64,000 bases of DNA. Origin: Diphasiastrum complanatum. Its lineage: Eukaryota; Streptophyta; Lycopodiopsida; Lycopodiales; Lycopodiaceae. The notes under the pieces are model-generated. The model was not told the origin of the DNA. It searched no databases and was given only the letters and a program-made list of their open reading frames with translations. The first letter of the stretch is position 1; every line of letters begins with the position of its first letter. Of the stretch, positions 33,027-44,640 are shown one piece after another. The stretch spans positions 1,599,844 through 1,663,843 of the forward strand of contig CM055101.1 of NCBI GenBank assembly GCA_029204225.1, given 5' to 3'. The translations under genes were made by a program, and so were the position numbers.

Positions 33027-33265
33027 ACTTAGAATTTGCTTTGCACAGGGACACAGATCATGCTACACAGTAACATAGACAGAAAACACTCTCCACAACA
33101 AGTTGTATTTCTCAAAATGAAATTACACTGTACATATAGTTGTTCACTCAGGCAACCCATGCATGACCCAGGTTGCCGTTGGCGGAATGCGTGTCCCGTC
33201 GACTTGCCTCGTGGCGAGGCCAACTCATCCTTATCCACTGATAGGACCCACAGTACAGTAACACA
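33027..33265 (-). repeat. cop-B 5' LTR, copy 2
   Basis: The minus strand probably begins TGTGTTACTGTACTGTGG at 33,265 and runs to the primer site, about 240 bases. The other copy (51,279-51,440) lacks the first 92 bases. The exact end next to the primer site (GCAAATTCTAAG) does not show a clean CA. Confidence 0.5.
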
Positions 33266-33690
33266 GTGATTTTACTTTAATTTTAACTCAAAGGACCTTC
33301 AGCTTCCATCGAGAGATTGCAACATCATCAGCTTCGTTTCTTACCTCTGCACCTATAACAATGTCATACAATTCCTTAACCATTAGCACAATTCTCATCT
33401 TAGATTTCTATAGATGGTAATTGGCTCCATCAAGCTTGTCCATGATTGGACTGGCTTTCCCTTGGAAATCCAGGTGGATATTAGTCTAAGCTATAGTAAT
33501 AACTATCAGTGACTTGAGAATGAAAATAGACTAAGTTCCATAATCACTTTTGACAAGGATCATAATAACATATGGACTCTGGGTCAAAATGAAAATCGAC
33601 CATGGATCGATTTGATCTTCGACCTGGTATCGAAATACACTTAATCTATTCTAAGCTCATTCTTTTTTAAACAACAAACAAACTATCATA
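33266..33690 (-). repeat. cop-A gag start and LTR, inverted copy V1
   Basis: Antisense reading gives the variant-1 gag start (CTG at 33,471-33,473) with the shared early stop. The LTR is internally deleted: its TATA-bearing middle is missing (AGACTAAG joined to TTCCATAATC). The upstream flank runs to 33,690. Confidence 0.6.
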
Positions 33691-34470
33691 AGAAATAATT
33701 ATTTTGCATTATATAGATCGAAATAAGAGGCAAGTAGATCATGCCATGTTATCACATGTCCTGATCCTCAGATTGAGCAGGTCCTCCAAATGTAGATGAA
33801 TTGTTGTAATGTGCTCCTTCCAAAAATTTGGGACTGCGCAAATGGATACAATATCGTTGTTGTAATCTATATAAAATTCGCACTCGATGTTGAAAAAAAA
33901 ATGACCAGTCTCTATTGTTGCATCGATCATCAATTGTTTTTTTGGGGTACATCTTTGCTTGTCGATGTCCGAGCTGCTTCAGTTTGTATGTGAACAAAGT
34001 TACAACATGAATTGCATCAGAAGAATCACTTGATGCAGCAGAACTTTTCTTCTTGAGCATATGTAAAGAGGGTACATCTTTTTCGTAAGTGACCAGTACT
34101 CGAGTCTTCCATATAACAGCTGCACATTATATAAGGTTTTGGCTATAAATTTAACCAAATCATCTCTTTTGTAAGCGATCCAAATCGTATGTGTCAAATG
34201 ATTCTCATGACTACGAATATATTCTTTCATACCTTCAAAGTATTCACTATATTTATGTTCCCATTTTATGTATATCATCCATAGTAATGGATTATAGAAA
34301 TCAACTAGCAGCTCTATTCAACTTTTCTTTGAGTATTTTTGGACATTCAACACCTTATTATTGAATGTTGCAATAAACCTTAAGTGATTATATGTTTTGA
34401 AAGTTTGGTTGCAATCATTTTCAAAGGCTGGTTCCTTTTGTCTCAACAATTCTAAGGCTATATCATGTGA
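33691..34470 (-). repeat. Blocks C and D, inverted copy V1
   Basis: Antisense open frames (34,000-34,278: KYSEYFEGMKEYIRSHENHL and on to KRDDLVKFIAKTLYNVQLLY; 33,752-34,060: SSAASSDSSDAIHVVTLFTY) are the longest seen for these blocks. They overlap in two frames. No family recognised. Confidence 0.5.
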
Positions 34471-34715
34471 AGTCTTTCATTTATTACCTTATTGGAGATG
34501 TCTCCTTTGAATTCCTGAATTCGATATGTGGGCACATCAAATTGAATAGGCAATATGAGATACATCCCATAAACTAAAGATAAGGGTGTTTTTTTTGGTT
34601 GTTATCTTTTCGTATTTGGAAACCCCCCAGCTTGCTATTGCAGTTGTGTAGTTGTATCAGCCCTTGGTGTACTCCCCCTGATGGTGTTGTGTTCCTTCCT
34701 TCTAGCAGCTCACTA
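34471..34715 (-). pseudogene. Gypsy-like 'LVYGM' remnant and coil end, V1
   Basis: Antisense sequence carries the LVYGMYLILPIQFDVP segment in decayed form near 34,530-34,590 and joins the coiled-coil frame at about 34,620. Confidence 0.4.
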
Positions 34716-35246
34716 CTAGCATTTCGGCTTCCTCCTGAAGTTTGTTACATTTATCGTCTCTGTCATGGAGCTGAACCTCCATATCAAATAATTGCTGCTA
34801 CAGTCGTTGCAAATCTGCCATGGAGTGTCGCAGATTAGCCTTCTCCTATATCGCCTGTGGATCGATAGCCATCCACTACATTGCCCCGAAACAGGTAACA
34901 TCCCTTGCCTTTCTACAAGCTTCTTTTCTAATTGCAAATTTTTCTCACATAGAAATCCTTGCTCTTCCACATACTACTCTATCTTGTCAGCTACTCTCGT
35001 TCGCACTATGGTCTTGGTCCATTCCTTTAGCCCAACATTATCTATCCGAACTACTCCCCCTGCAGTGCTAGTGAGTTGAGATTGCAAAAGCTCCTTTTCA
35101 TACTCATAAGCATCCTTCGATGTTTGGGCTGTAAACAACTCCTTTGGTAGTTCAATAATCCGCTCAAGATACCGAGCATTTCGTTCACGTAATAGATAGT
35201 TATCCTCTTCTTTTCTCCTTGTCTCGTCTTGAATGTTTATTTTCAC
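34716..35246 (-). pseudogene. Coiled-coil protein fragment of unknown family
   Basis: Antisense reading from 35,246 is a charged, helix-rich protein (DETRRKEEDNYLLRERNARY, ELPKELFTAQTSKDAYEYEK) to a TAG at 34,974-34,976. It then continues in frame (VEEQGFLCEKNLQLEKKLVE) before losing the frame near 34,870. The coil segment fused to gag variant 2 elsewhere overlaps its end (LRHSMADLQRL, then MEVQLHDRDD). It may be the parent gene, or a gypsy gag, from which those segments came. No domain is recognisable by eye. Confidence 0.45.
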
Positions 35247-35660
35247 TATATTTATCTTTCCATTTTATGTATATCATCCATAATAATGGATAATAGAAAT
35301 CAACTAGCAGCTCTATTCAACATTTCTATGAGTTTTTTTTGGACATTCAACATCTTATCATTGGATGTTACAATAAACCTTAAGTAATGATCTGTTTTGA
35401 AGGTTTGGCTGCAATTATTTTCAAAGGCCGGATCCTTTTGTCTCAAATATTCTATAGCGATATCATGTGAAGTCTTTCATTTATTACCTTATTGGAGATG
35501 TCTCCTTTGAATTTCTGAATTCGATATATGGGCACATCAAATTGAATAGGCAATATGTGATACATCCCATATACTAAAGATAAGGGTGTTTTCTTGGTTG
35601 TTATATTTTTGTATTTTGGTATACCGAAAGAACCGCTGGTATTTTTGTGTCCCATGTCGA
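35247..35660 (-). pseudogene. Block D part and 'LVYGM' piece, second inverted copy
   Basis: Antisense frame 35,452-35,655 reads MGHKNTSGSFGIPKYK through TPLSLVYGMYHILPIQFDVP. Upstream is a part of block D including VTSNDKMLNVQKKLIEMLN, more complete here than elsewhere. The coiled-coil frame is spliced into block D at 35,246. Confidence 0.45.
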
Positions 35661-36334
35661 TTTAGAATAGCTTAATGAATAGGGATGGAGAGGATAGAAA
35701 TCCAACAGTTCTTGTCCGCTTAACACTTGGTTGTCGCGTTATGGGAACCCAGGTTTGATCTCCTTTTAAAAAGCCCCCAGTTTGCTATTGTGGTTGTGTA
35801 GTTCTATCAGTCGTTGGCGTAGCCCCCCTGATGGTGGTGTGCTCCTTCCTTCGAGCAGCTCACTACTAGCATTTCGGCTTCCTCCTGAAGTTTGTGACAT
35901 TTATCATCTCTATCATGGAGGTGAACCTCCATATCAGATAACTGCTACTACTGTCGTTTTGAATCTACCATGGAGTGTCGCAGTCTATTCCTGCAACAAC
36001 ATTGTCATGACTGTTAGAAGAGTCGGTTTAGGGTGTGTCATGATGATCATCCCCCAGCTATCGCATGGGCTTGGCAAGCTTGAAAGCAGTGTCATTACTG
36101 CATTTTGATCATCTATGACATATCCGACAGTGGCCATTTGCTTCAGCAGGTTCTTGAACTGGTGGATGTGACTCTGTAGGGAATCTTCGTTGGTCATCTT
36201 GAGCGAGAAAATCTTCTTCATGGGATGTAGCTTGGAAGCTATGTCGCACACATCGTACAGAGTGCTCAGGATGTCCCAAACTTCCTTGGAGGTCTGAGCT
36301 TTAGACACATGGCCGATTTGAGTGAAAAATATCC
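35661..36334 (-). pseudogene. cop-A gag variant 2 with fused coil, inverted copy V1
   Basis: Antisense frame 35,985-36,368 holds gag from TQIGHVSKAQTSKEVWDIL to the MTMLL end, followed by the coil segment (35,780-35,990). The N-terminal third of gag is replaced by block B sequence (ALITDFSWIWIFF), a deletion junction. Confidence 0.65.
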
Positions 36335-36608
36335 AAATCCAAGAAAAGTCAGTAATAAGTGCTTCCACTAAAAGGATTCACTTCATTACAAACATGACTT
36401 CTCCTTCAAATATTTTCAATCTGAGTGATAGAAGTTACTATTCCATTGAAATCCATTTATGTAACAGAGATATTCTAGGTTTAAGAAATTGAAACATTTT
36501 AATCTTAGAATTTATCTGAATTCCAAGTCTATTCACACAAGCAGTAATTTATATGACATAACAGTCTTTTAGAAGAATAACTTCATGTTGGAAAGAATCA
36601 TATAAACA
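36335..36608. repeat. Block B, inverted
   Basis: The reverse complement matches 12,591-12,880 and 21,376-21,650. Noncoding. Confidence 0.55.
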
Positions 36609-37394
36609 GCTAATTCTTTGTCGGCTAGTTTGACTGCCCTTGATGTTGTGTCGGTTCATGATTTAGATTTGGTTGCTTTGGGCCTTTCTTCTTTTGCTAA
36701 GTTGAGCCTTTGTTGGTGCATAAGGCATGAGAGTCGACACTTGAGGAACCAGAGACTTTGTTCCTTCTCCTCTCTTCTTAACACAACATTGTCATGACTC
36801 TTGAAAGAGTCAATTCAGGGTGTGTCAGGATGATCATCACCCAGCTGTTGTATGAGCTTGGGAAGCTTGAAAGCAGTGTCATTACTACATCTTGATCATC
36901 TATAACAGAACCAAAAGTGGACATTTGCTTTAGCAGGTTCTTGAACTGGTTGATGTGATTCTGTAGGAAATCTCCGTTGGTCATCTTGAGGGAGAAAATG
37001 TTCTTTTCTAGATGTAGTTTGGAAGCTATGTAAATCCAACAGTTTTTGTCCGCTTAACACTTGGTTGCCGCGTTATGGGAACCCAAGTTCAATCTCCTTT
37101 TAAAAAACCCCCAGTTTGCTATTGTGGTTCTGTAGTTCTATCAGTCGTTGGCGTAGCCCCCCTGATGGTGGTGCGTTCCTTCCTTCGAGCAGCTCACTAC
37201 TAGTATTTTGGCTTCCTCCTGAAGTTTGTGACATTTATCATCTCTATCATGGAGCTGAACCTCGATATCAGATAACTGCTACTACTGTCGTTTCGAATCT
37301 ACCATGGAGTGTCGCAGTCTATTCCTGCAACAACATTGTCATGACTCTTAAAAGAGTCAGTTTAGGGTGTGTCGTGATGATCATCACCCAGCTT
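36609..37394 (-). pseudogene. Chimeric cop-A gag, inverted copy V1b
   Basis: Antisense order is the end of gag variant 2, coil (37,100-37,330), then the second half of gag variant 1 (36,778-36,984: INQFKNLLKQMSTFGSVIDD) and its linker (about 36,620-36,770). The join near 37,025 (GGAAGCTATGTAAATCCAAC) is also present at 45,400, so the same recombinant was duplicated. Confidence 0.6.
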
Positions 37395-37715
37395 AATTGG
37401 CTCCATCATGCTTGTCCATTATAGGACTGGCTTTCCCTTGGGAATCCATGTGGATATTCGTCTAAGTGATAGTAGTAACTACTAGTGACTTGAGAATGAA
37501 AATAGACTAACTCACTAACTTCACTTCATTCCATTTCAAAGAAATATGCGAGAATAAATGCTCTATATATAGCCTCGTGTTCTAAATATGAAATAACCTT
37601 CTTAAGTTCCATAACCGCTTTTGACAAGGATCGGAATAACATATGGACTCTGGGCCAAAATAAAGTTTGACCATGGATCGATTTGATCTTCGACCTAGTA
37701 TCAGAATACACTTAT
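37395..37715 (-). repeat. cop-A LTR and gag start, inverted copy V1b
   Basis: Antisense reading gives a variant-2 gag start (MDSQGKASPIMDKHDGAN), the leader, the LTR with TATATATAG near 37,565 and the constant upstream flank. It ends at block R sequence at about 37,716. Confidence 0.6.
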
Positions 37716-38418
37716 TTATAGAATTATAACCATCTAATTGGTCTGATCTTGCTGGATTACGGTTCTTACTATCTATTTTGTGCCAAGAAACATGAAAAAC
37801 CAAACAATTTTGACCGAAACATAGCCTAGAATCCTAAATCATTGGGAAGAACCAGCATGCATCATTGGAAAGAGCTGGATTGGAGAAGCTAATCAGTTAT
37901 GCTTTGCTGACTTCCAATCCGAGTTGTATCTTTCTTTGCGAGATCTTTGTCGGACCGATGATTGTTTTGGTCGTATTTGGCAAGATGTCCTGGCAAGAGG
38001 CTCTATTTTGAGAGAAAATCTAGGAAAGCAGGATTCCAAGAAATCTCGTGAAGAGAAGATACTTGATAATTATTTCATTAGAAATGGTTTTCTTTTTCGT
38101 AGAGGAAAAGTTTGTGCACTAGATATCGTGGATATTAGGGCCCAAATCCTGCATGAGTGCCACAATTGCCCCAACGCGGGACACCCTGCCTGGTATACAG
38201 AGGACACTTGACCTTGTTAAGAGAAAATTCCCAAGTCAGAGAAGGGTCACGATGCTATTTGGGTAGTAGTTCACGGGCTAACCAAAATGGTGCAGTTGAT
38301 TCCAACAAAAACTACTGTCAAAGCTTCTGAACTTGCTCAACTCTTCATTGAAAAGGTGTTCAATTTGTATGGTTTGCTGAACGATATCGTTAATGAACAA
38401 GATTCCAAGTTCACTGTG
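37716..38418 (+). pseudogene. Block R end and chromovirus integrase fragment G5
   Basis: The first 170 bases are inverted block R. From 37,886 the plus strand encodes the integrase zinc-finger region (ELYLSLRDLCR to HECHNCPNAGHP, open 37,924-38,211), then jumps to core sequence (PKSEKGHDAIWVVV to NEQDSKFTV). It has the same deletion junction as G1 (about 38,225) and the same frameshift after HP. It ends at 38,418 just after the second catalytic Asp. Confidence 0.75.
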
Positions 38419-39582
38419 ATTAGACCATATGATGAAAATCAATAACCTGTTTGGTTGGGTTCTGCAGCTAGTTCAATTAATACACAAGAAGGCCATGTGA
38501 ACTACATGCATGTATTAGTAGATTGGTGGGAACCTATTTTCAGAAAGTGACAATTAATAGAATCGTAATACATAGATTGTTGGGAGAAAAAATGGAGACG
38601 CAATCATAATGACCCTAGTCGTTGGGAATCTGTCTTCACAGTTCTATGGAGTTGGAGAGCAAGCAAAGACCCAAATGCCATTAATCAATTAAAGATTTCT
38701 CATATTGCAATTAATGCATCAAAAGAAAATCTTTAAAAAAAAACTGAGATAAATTTGTGTTAGAAAGAATGTTTTGTTCTGACATAAAATCCAAATGGCA
38801 TGTAGTCAATATTGGAGTAATTCTAGATCTTTCATTTTGCTTCAACACAATGTCTTTACTACTTGAGTGCATTCAAACATAGTAAGATGTGCACAAATCT
38901 GAACTAGTTCGTTGTGATATATTAGCTGTCCACAATTGGTTACCTAGGATAGAAATTTGTCTTCATATTAAAGGCTATATTTTGTGCTTCTATCACTTGA
39001 TATTGTACATCAAATGCATATATCGTACATCAAAATATGGATCTTTTCGAAACTTTTCTCAACTTGTTTAACATAGGAAAGAATCGGCTATGTTGGGAAA
39101 GAATCGAATTTTGTTATTTTACTTGTTTTTATTCCTTGCCTTTTGCTAAAGGAAAACCAATTGTTGTTTAAGTATCTGGAGAGTGATTATACCTCTATAC
39201 AATGATGATATGAACAATTGATGATCAATACACTTGAACGACTAAGGACTCAATGAGACATTGAAATACATCACACAATGCACATATTATAGTTTTCTCA
39301 TGGATTCAGCCATGATTCTATATTACTTCCAATATACATGCAGCTCGAAGTATCCTTTGAAAGACAATACTCTTTGGAGCACAAGGGAGTAGGTTGAGGA
39401 AAACCTTTCTAAAAATTATGTGTGAGGTTAAAGCTCTACTGCTGAGCCATATGCCAAATGACTGGGCGTTCCATCATTGCTAGACTTAGTGTTGGAGGGT
39501 TTGCAGATCCGAAGACAACCCTAACCCTAGTTAATAAGTGAGAGGGATTTGGCACCCTACCTGTGTAAGTCCAACCCGATGA
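38419..39582. other. No recognised gene
   Basis: About 1.16 kb of AT-rich sequence without a long or conserved frame. It contains CCATATGATGAAAATCAATA at its start and a short AACCCTAACCCTAG at 39,517. It is single-copy within this window. Confidence 0.5.
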
Positions 39583-39714
39583 TCACCTCTTAGGGGTCCA
39601 ATATGCATTTATTCACGTTCTATGGTATTACATATTATGTAATGACTAGGGTTTTGAAGGTGTCCAAATAGCATATAAATAGAGATCAATAGAGAGAACA
39701 CCACACATTTGATT

Positions 39715-39748
<34 letters not shown>

Positions 39749-40011
39749 GAGTGAGAGCGTGAACGATTTGCCAAGAAGAGCCTTACTTGAAGGCAGACGT
39801 GTTGAATGTGAGACAGAGGGCGAAACTCAATAAATTCCTTTGAACCTCTGAGTCAGTGATAATCTGTAGCTGGGTTCGTTGACAATCTCTTGACAACGTT
39901 CTGAAGCCATTTCAGAAGGTACAGCGGTAGGCCGGTAGCCTTACCTTGATTTCTACAAAATACACAGACGGCAAAGGTTGCTTCCTTAACTCTGCCTGAA
40001 GAAACACCGCC
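39583..40011 (+). promoter_or_regulatory. Promoter and GA-rich leader of BPS1/ROH1-like copy 4
   Basis: Shared sequence starts at CTCTTAGGGGTCCAATATGC, without the longer spacer of the other copies. TATAAATAG lies near 39,674 and a GA run at about 39,714-39,738. The leader lacks about 30 bases relative to copy 1. Confidence 0.55.
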
Positions 40012-40886
40012 ATGGTTTTTGTAAATTCGCTGCGATCTCACGGTCATGGTGCTGCCAATATGTCATTTCACGACAATTTGTCGTCATGTGTGCAAAAATT
40101 GGAAGAGTCAATTAGAGATAAGTTTTTCACAATAGACTAGATGCAGTATGTTGTGGATATTCTCAGATCTTCTCTTGCAGCCGTTTTGGATCTAGGGAGA
40201 AGGTTGTTTTTCCATTAAAATGCTTTAGTACTCTGATGGATGAGACAGTGCGACTTATGAATGTTTATAAAGCTTTGATGATGGGTATTTCCAGATTGCG
40301 AATTTATGGGCGGGTAGTCCAGATAGTTGTTGAAGCTCTTCAAGCAGGTGGGGATGACTATGATACCATAGTTCAGGCTCTAAATCATTGCCGACGAGAG
40401 ATGTCCAGAATACATCAAGCAAACAAGCAACTTGTTGATATGAAACTTGAGGCAGAGGAGGAGCTTTGGAATTTTGGTAGCAGATATGCAAAGCAATTCA
40501 ATCCTTGCGCAGTAATTTACCCCATGAAGAGCATAATTTCTTTCGTTTCAATGATTCTTCTGTTTAGATTGCTTCACATGGATAGTTCTTACTCCGCTAA
40601 ACTGATTGCGATTTGTTCGATGGGCGAATGGGCTAAATCTACGTCTAATTCACATCAGACGCTTATCGAACGAATTGGCTTGCGGTTCAGTGAGGAAACG
40701 AAAAATAAAATCCTTCTAAGAGAATTTGGAAACATGCAAGCTCATGTGGATAATTTTTTGATTGAATTTCAGTCATTAGGAGAACAGGTTCCGCGTTTGT
40801 TGGAATTGCGAATGTCAGATGTTACGGAGCTTCGGCATAGCTTAAACAGTCTAAACAACCAACTCATTCGATACTCTCATAAATAA
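40012..40886 (+). pseudogene. BPS1/ROH1-like copy 4
   Basis: From the ATG at 40,012 the frame meets TAG at 40,138-40,140 (copy 1 has TGG) and a 2-base loss near 40,195. From 40,236 it is open for 216 codons, covering the DETVRLMNVYKALMMGIS helix, the hydrophobic segment, LLREFGNMQAHVDNF (where copy 1 has its stop) and MSDVTELRHSLNSLN. Near 40,852 it diverges from copy 1, so the last ~30 residues are replaced by NNQLIRYSHK. Together with copy 1 it shows which changes are copy-specific. Confidence 0.65.
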
Positions 40887-42631
40887 TCTCTATAATAAAA
40901 AAAACACTACCAGACATTATTAAAAAAATCTAAATGGTGTGTTAGATTCTCATTCTACATGCATATGTGTAGTATTCTTACTATGTCGTAAAAACTATAA
41001 GACTGTTAAGTCATCATCCGCTACCATAATCAGAAATGTATAGAATTAGTGCACAAATTACTTCAAAATTGATCCCACTCATAACTTTGTATATACAAGT
41101 TTATGATCTTCATCAAATGATACAACAATGATATCGGCAAAGAACTGATCGTGATAGACATATTCAATGGATTAAAAACATCATCTACGAACACTCGTTC
41201 ATATTAAGTCATCAACAAAATCCATAAAATAATCTATACATTATTTTGATCATTGTTAGATTCAATACCATACAAAACATTTGTGTACTGAAAATAATTC
41301 TCATTTTTTTTTTCAAAAATTGTATGATTAGATATGCCATTAATCCTCAATAATACATGTCCAAGTTGGGGCTAACTTCCCATTAGAGTGTCTAAAATAT
41401 TAGGCTTAGATCAATCTTTTTTTTTTCAACAAATTTGTTTTACACTATGAGACCGTAACACATCCAAACTCATGGATCCATAAGCTATTCATAATGAGCT
41501 TATTTTGCAAGCAATCATATAATAAAGAAATTTGATGAGTATACTTAGTGGTAGAGTGAAAGTCGTCATTATGAGTTTGCTTGTTTATTTTGTTGTTGTG
41601 AAGATTATTAAAAGATGGGCAGATAATCGGAATTGGAAGATTATGTACTACATATAGGGCCCTGGGTGGCCCTAAATGTTGCGTTATTAGCCACTCACTC
41701 TCTCTTTTTATTGCCCTTCAGAAGCAAAAAGAAGACTCTCACTTGGGCTTCGCTTGGTCTTAGAGTCTTCTTTAGAGTAAATATTTTGATTCCTCGCATT
41801 TCCAACCAATTTAGAGGATGCCATTAGCATTTTGCAGTAATTCTTGCACAAATATAGTCTTTTTAATCAAAACTAAGTCTTGTGAGTTTGGAAGTTCTTT
41901 TGTCGATTGCTCTCAACTTTGCGATTGTTGTATCAACTATATCTTCGAACCTCAGAGTCCGGATCATCCCAGTGGACAAGACCCTCCATCTTCTTCAATA
42001 ATCCACCAATTGGAATAGATTCTAAATGAGGCAAGACCAAATGTGCAACTCCTCTGCTAAAGTTACAAAGACTATTGCCAGGCAAAAATAGCACAACTCG
42101 TTACTCATCCAAACACGCATGATCAAACATAAAACCTCAACTACCAAAAACCATTTGATAAACTCAGAGCACCACACACTACTCTCATCAACTTCCACCA
42201 CAACACAACACCGAGCTTGATTCACTGCTCACAGATCTACAAAACCATCACAGACCAAGCATCTTTCAAAGCAGCTGATGGTTTTGTTGATCCTTGGCCA
42301 AAGAGGTGAAGGAAAAAACAATGAGAACTGATAGTAAGCACACATTGAGCTGATAAGCTAATCGATATATGACTGAAACAACTGAACATGGAGACAAGAC
42401 AATCAAATGAAGAGGCTACGCCTATGAGTTTCACTCGCGAAGGGTACATGAAGGGCACCCTTTAGCCTCACTATTAAGCATGAAGGGAAGCAAATAATGG
42501 CATATTAAGCATCATATTTTTATGAAGGAAATTCACAAGTGGATAATACTGTTTGTGTATTGGAAGAGCGTTTGTGTTTTGGAGCAGTGATGTAGATGTG
42601 ACAAATTATGGTTTGGAGCAGCGACATAGGG

Positions 42632-42632
<1 letters not shown>
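40887..42632. other. No recognised gene
   Basis: AT-rich sequence, single-copy in the window. Short plus frames at 41,633-41,827 and 41,818-42,018 and minus frames at 42,022-42,458 show no domain that I recognise. No splice pattern linking them was evident. Confidence 0.45.

Positions 42633-42687
<55 letters not shown>
42633..42687. repeat. (GA)n microsatellite
   Basis: A pure GA run of about 55 bases, not in the BPS1/ROH1-like leader context. Confidence 0.95.
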
Positions 42688-42692
<5 letters not shown>

Positions 42693-42894
42693 TTTTTTAG
42701 GGTTGTGAGAACATTTGGTGAGAGAATGTGGGCAATGCTAGACAAAATGAGATTCTAGCATTTTCATTGGGCCACGTAGCCCTAGACAAGAGTAAACTGG
42801 CATGTGCCGGTTCGCAACTTGTTGGGATATTCAGAATCGTTGCATTCAATGAGCATTAAATGTGACATGAAAGGAGGAGGCGCTAGAAATCTCT

Positions 42895-43260
42895 AGAAAT
42901 CTCTAGCATCATCGTTGCCATTGTCATTGCCCTACCATCGTGGTTGCCATTGCCATCTTGTTGCCTTTGCTGCCATCATGTTGGCTTGTTAAAAATTGCA
43001 TTTCCATCTCGCTGCCTTCGCTGCCATTGCCATCGTGTTGCCTTGCTAACATTTGACATTGCCATTGACATCTCGCTGCCTTTGCTGCCAGCAAAACGTG
43101 GTGCTGCTAGGGATACCTCTTTGCTGCCCTCGCTTGTAGGGAATGCTTGCTACCAGGGAAACATTCTGTGGATTTACTGCCAGGGATACCTCTTTGCTAC
43201 CTTCGCTGCCAGGGAAACATTTTACTGCTACCTTTGCTGTCAGGGAAACATGGAGCTTGG
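42895..43260. repeat. Degenerate GCTGCC-rich tandem repeat
   Basis: Variants of TTGCCATCG, CTGCCTTTGCTGCCA and CTGCCAGGGAAACATT recur through the segment, with a downstream shift from the first type to the last. An open plus frame (42,944-43,294) follows from this composition and is probably not a gene. Confidence 0.6.
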
Positions 43261-43405
43261 AATCAGAAGTTGTTGGTCCTGTTGGAAGGGATAGAGCGAT
43301 AGATCAGTGAATGTGCAGTATCCACAAGATCATTCACATCGCGTGCTTGAGTGCTGATATTTTAGAGTTTTTTGAATGTTGAGATGAAAAATAGCAATAA
43401 TGTGA

Positions 43406-43408
<3 letters not shown>

Positions 43409-43437
<29 letters not shown>
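43409..43437. repeat. (GA)n microsatellite
   Basis: Preceded by TGTGAGTTGA. Nearly the same context (GGTGAGTTGA) precedes the GA run at 43,909. Confidence 0.9.
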
Positions 43438-43439
<2 letters not shown>

Positions 43440-43605
43440 TGGGCTCTTGCAAGAGAGGACACATGCGAGCCAGGAGAAGCAATGAAGGATCGAGCATGTG
43501 TGCGGAAGGGATAGCACGGAGGGAGACATTTAGTGGTGAGCTTGCCGACAAAAGGGAATAAAGCAGCGCTAGCATTAGTTTTGGTGTTTGTTACATTTTT
43601 AGGCG

Positions 43606-43860
43606 GATCATTCTAGTGGCATATTGCTTTTCCTATCAACACTATGTTGTGGCTGTGGCTGTGGGCGCAGGCTGAATTGATAGCGTACCTGCTGCTTGCA
43701 CGGATTCACAATCAATCTTTCTGGTGGCATATTACTTTTCCTCTCAATCTTTCTGGTGGCATATTACTTTTCCTCTCAGTGCTATGCTGTGGCTGTGGCT
43801 GTGGGCGCAGGCTGGATTGATAGCGCACCTGCTTTTGCACAGATTCACAATCAATCTGTC
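43606..43860. repeat. Imperfect tandem duplication
   Basis: A segment with GTGGCATATTRCTTTTCCT, GTGGCTGTGGCTGTGGGCGC and GATTCACAATCAATCT occurs twice, with a third partial copy of TCTTTCTGGTGGCATATTAC in between. Noncoding as far as I can see; the short frame at 43,696-43,905 follows from the repeat. Confidence 0.7.
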
Positions 43861-43905
43861 ATCGCACTTTTTGATTGTCCCCAAAGTCTATCAAAGATAA
43901 GGTGA

Positions 43906-43908
<3 letters not shown>

Positions 43909-43937
<29 letters not shown>
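43909..43937. repeat. (GA)n microsatellite
   Basis: A pure GA run after GGTGAGTTGA. Confidence 0.9.
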
Positions 43938-43940
<3 letters not shown>

Positions 43941-44640
43941 CGCTCTTTTTCACTCTATTTTGTTCAACATATTGTTCTACATTGCAAAAGTGGCTCTTGT
44001 GAAGAATGATTCCAAGTAAGGGTATGCAAAAACTATCTCCAAAGTCTGACCATCTAGTGTGAAAACATGAAAGATCCACATGTATTGAGGACAATTATTT
44101 TGTGATGTACTTTTAGGTTAAGTAAGTTGCAAAACCTCATGGGTCGAAGTAGCTCAAATTTTAGCTCATATACTATGCATCTCAAGGGCCCAAATACCTG
44201 CCTATAGCTCTACCATGTTACAAATCCAAAACTTTATTGAAAAATGCTACTTCTACAACCTCCAACAGAGTTTAAGTTTGCTTGTACCACTTTGACATTT
44301 ATGATTCGACAATCTTTTCCTAGTTTTAGCTTTTGAAATGGGTGTTCTAAATACATCACACTTCAATACATAGATAGTGCCAATAACAATTAGTGATAGG
44401 TATTGCCTAGCAACTTGAGGACATTATAAGGCCAAGGGTACGAACAAATTTATGGTGAGGGTTCTCTGACTCATCATGACACTATGGTCAATTTCTAGAA
44501 GACTTGTTGTTAGTGGCAATGAAAATAGTCATATTCGTTTTAAAATGCACGTCGTTCATTTATTTGATCATTTTTGGTGGGACTACAAATTCAAACAAAA
44601 AGTAGGCACCTTGAAAATGATTTTGTAACAACCAAAACAT
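43938..44640. other. No recognised gene
   Basis: AT-rich sequence without a convincing frame or a second copy in the window. Confidence 0.4.

Noticed and set aside
39517-39530. Telomere-like AACCCTAACCCTAG
   Set aside because: Only two repeat units; chance occurrence is likely and no array follows.
41633-42018. Two adjoining short frames as exons of a host gene
   Set aside because: No recognised domain, no convincing splice sites joining them and no second copy for comparison.
42944-43294. Plus-strand frame of 116 codons
   Set aside because: It is cysteine- and leucine-rich because it lies in the GCTGCC repeat; no domain.
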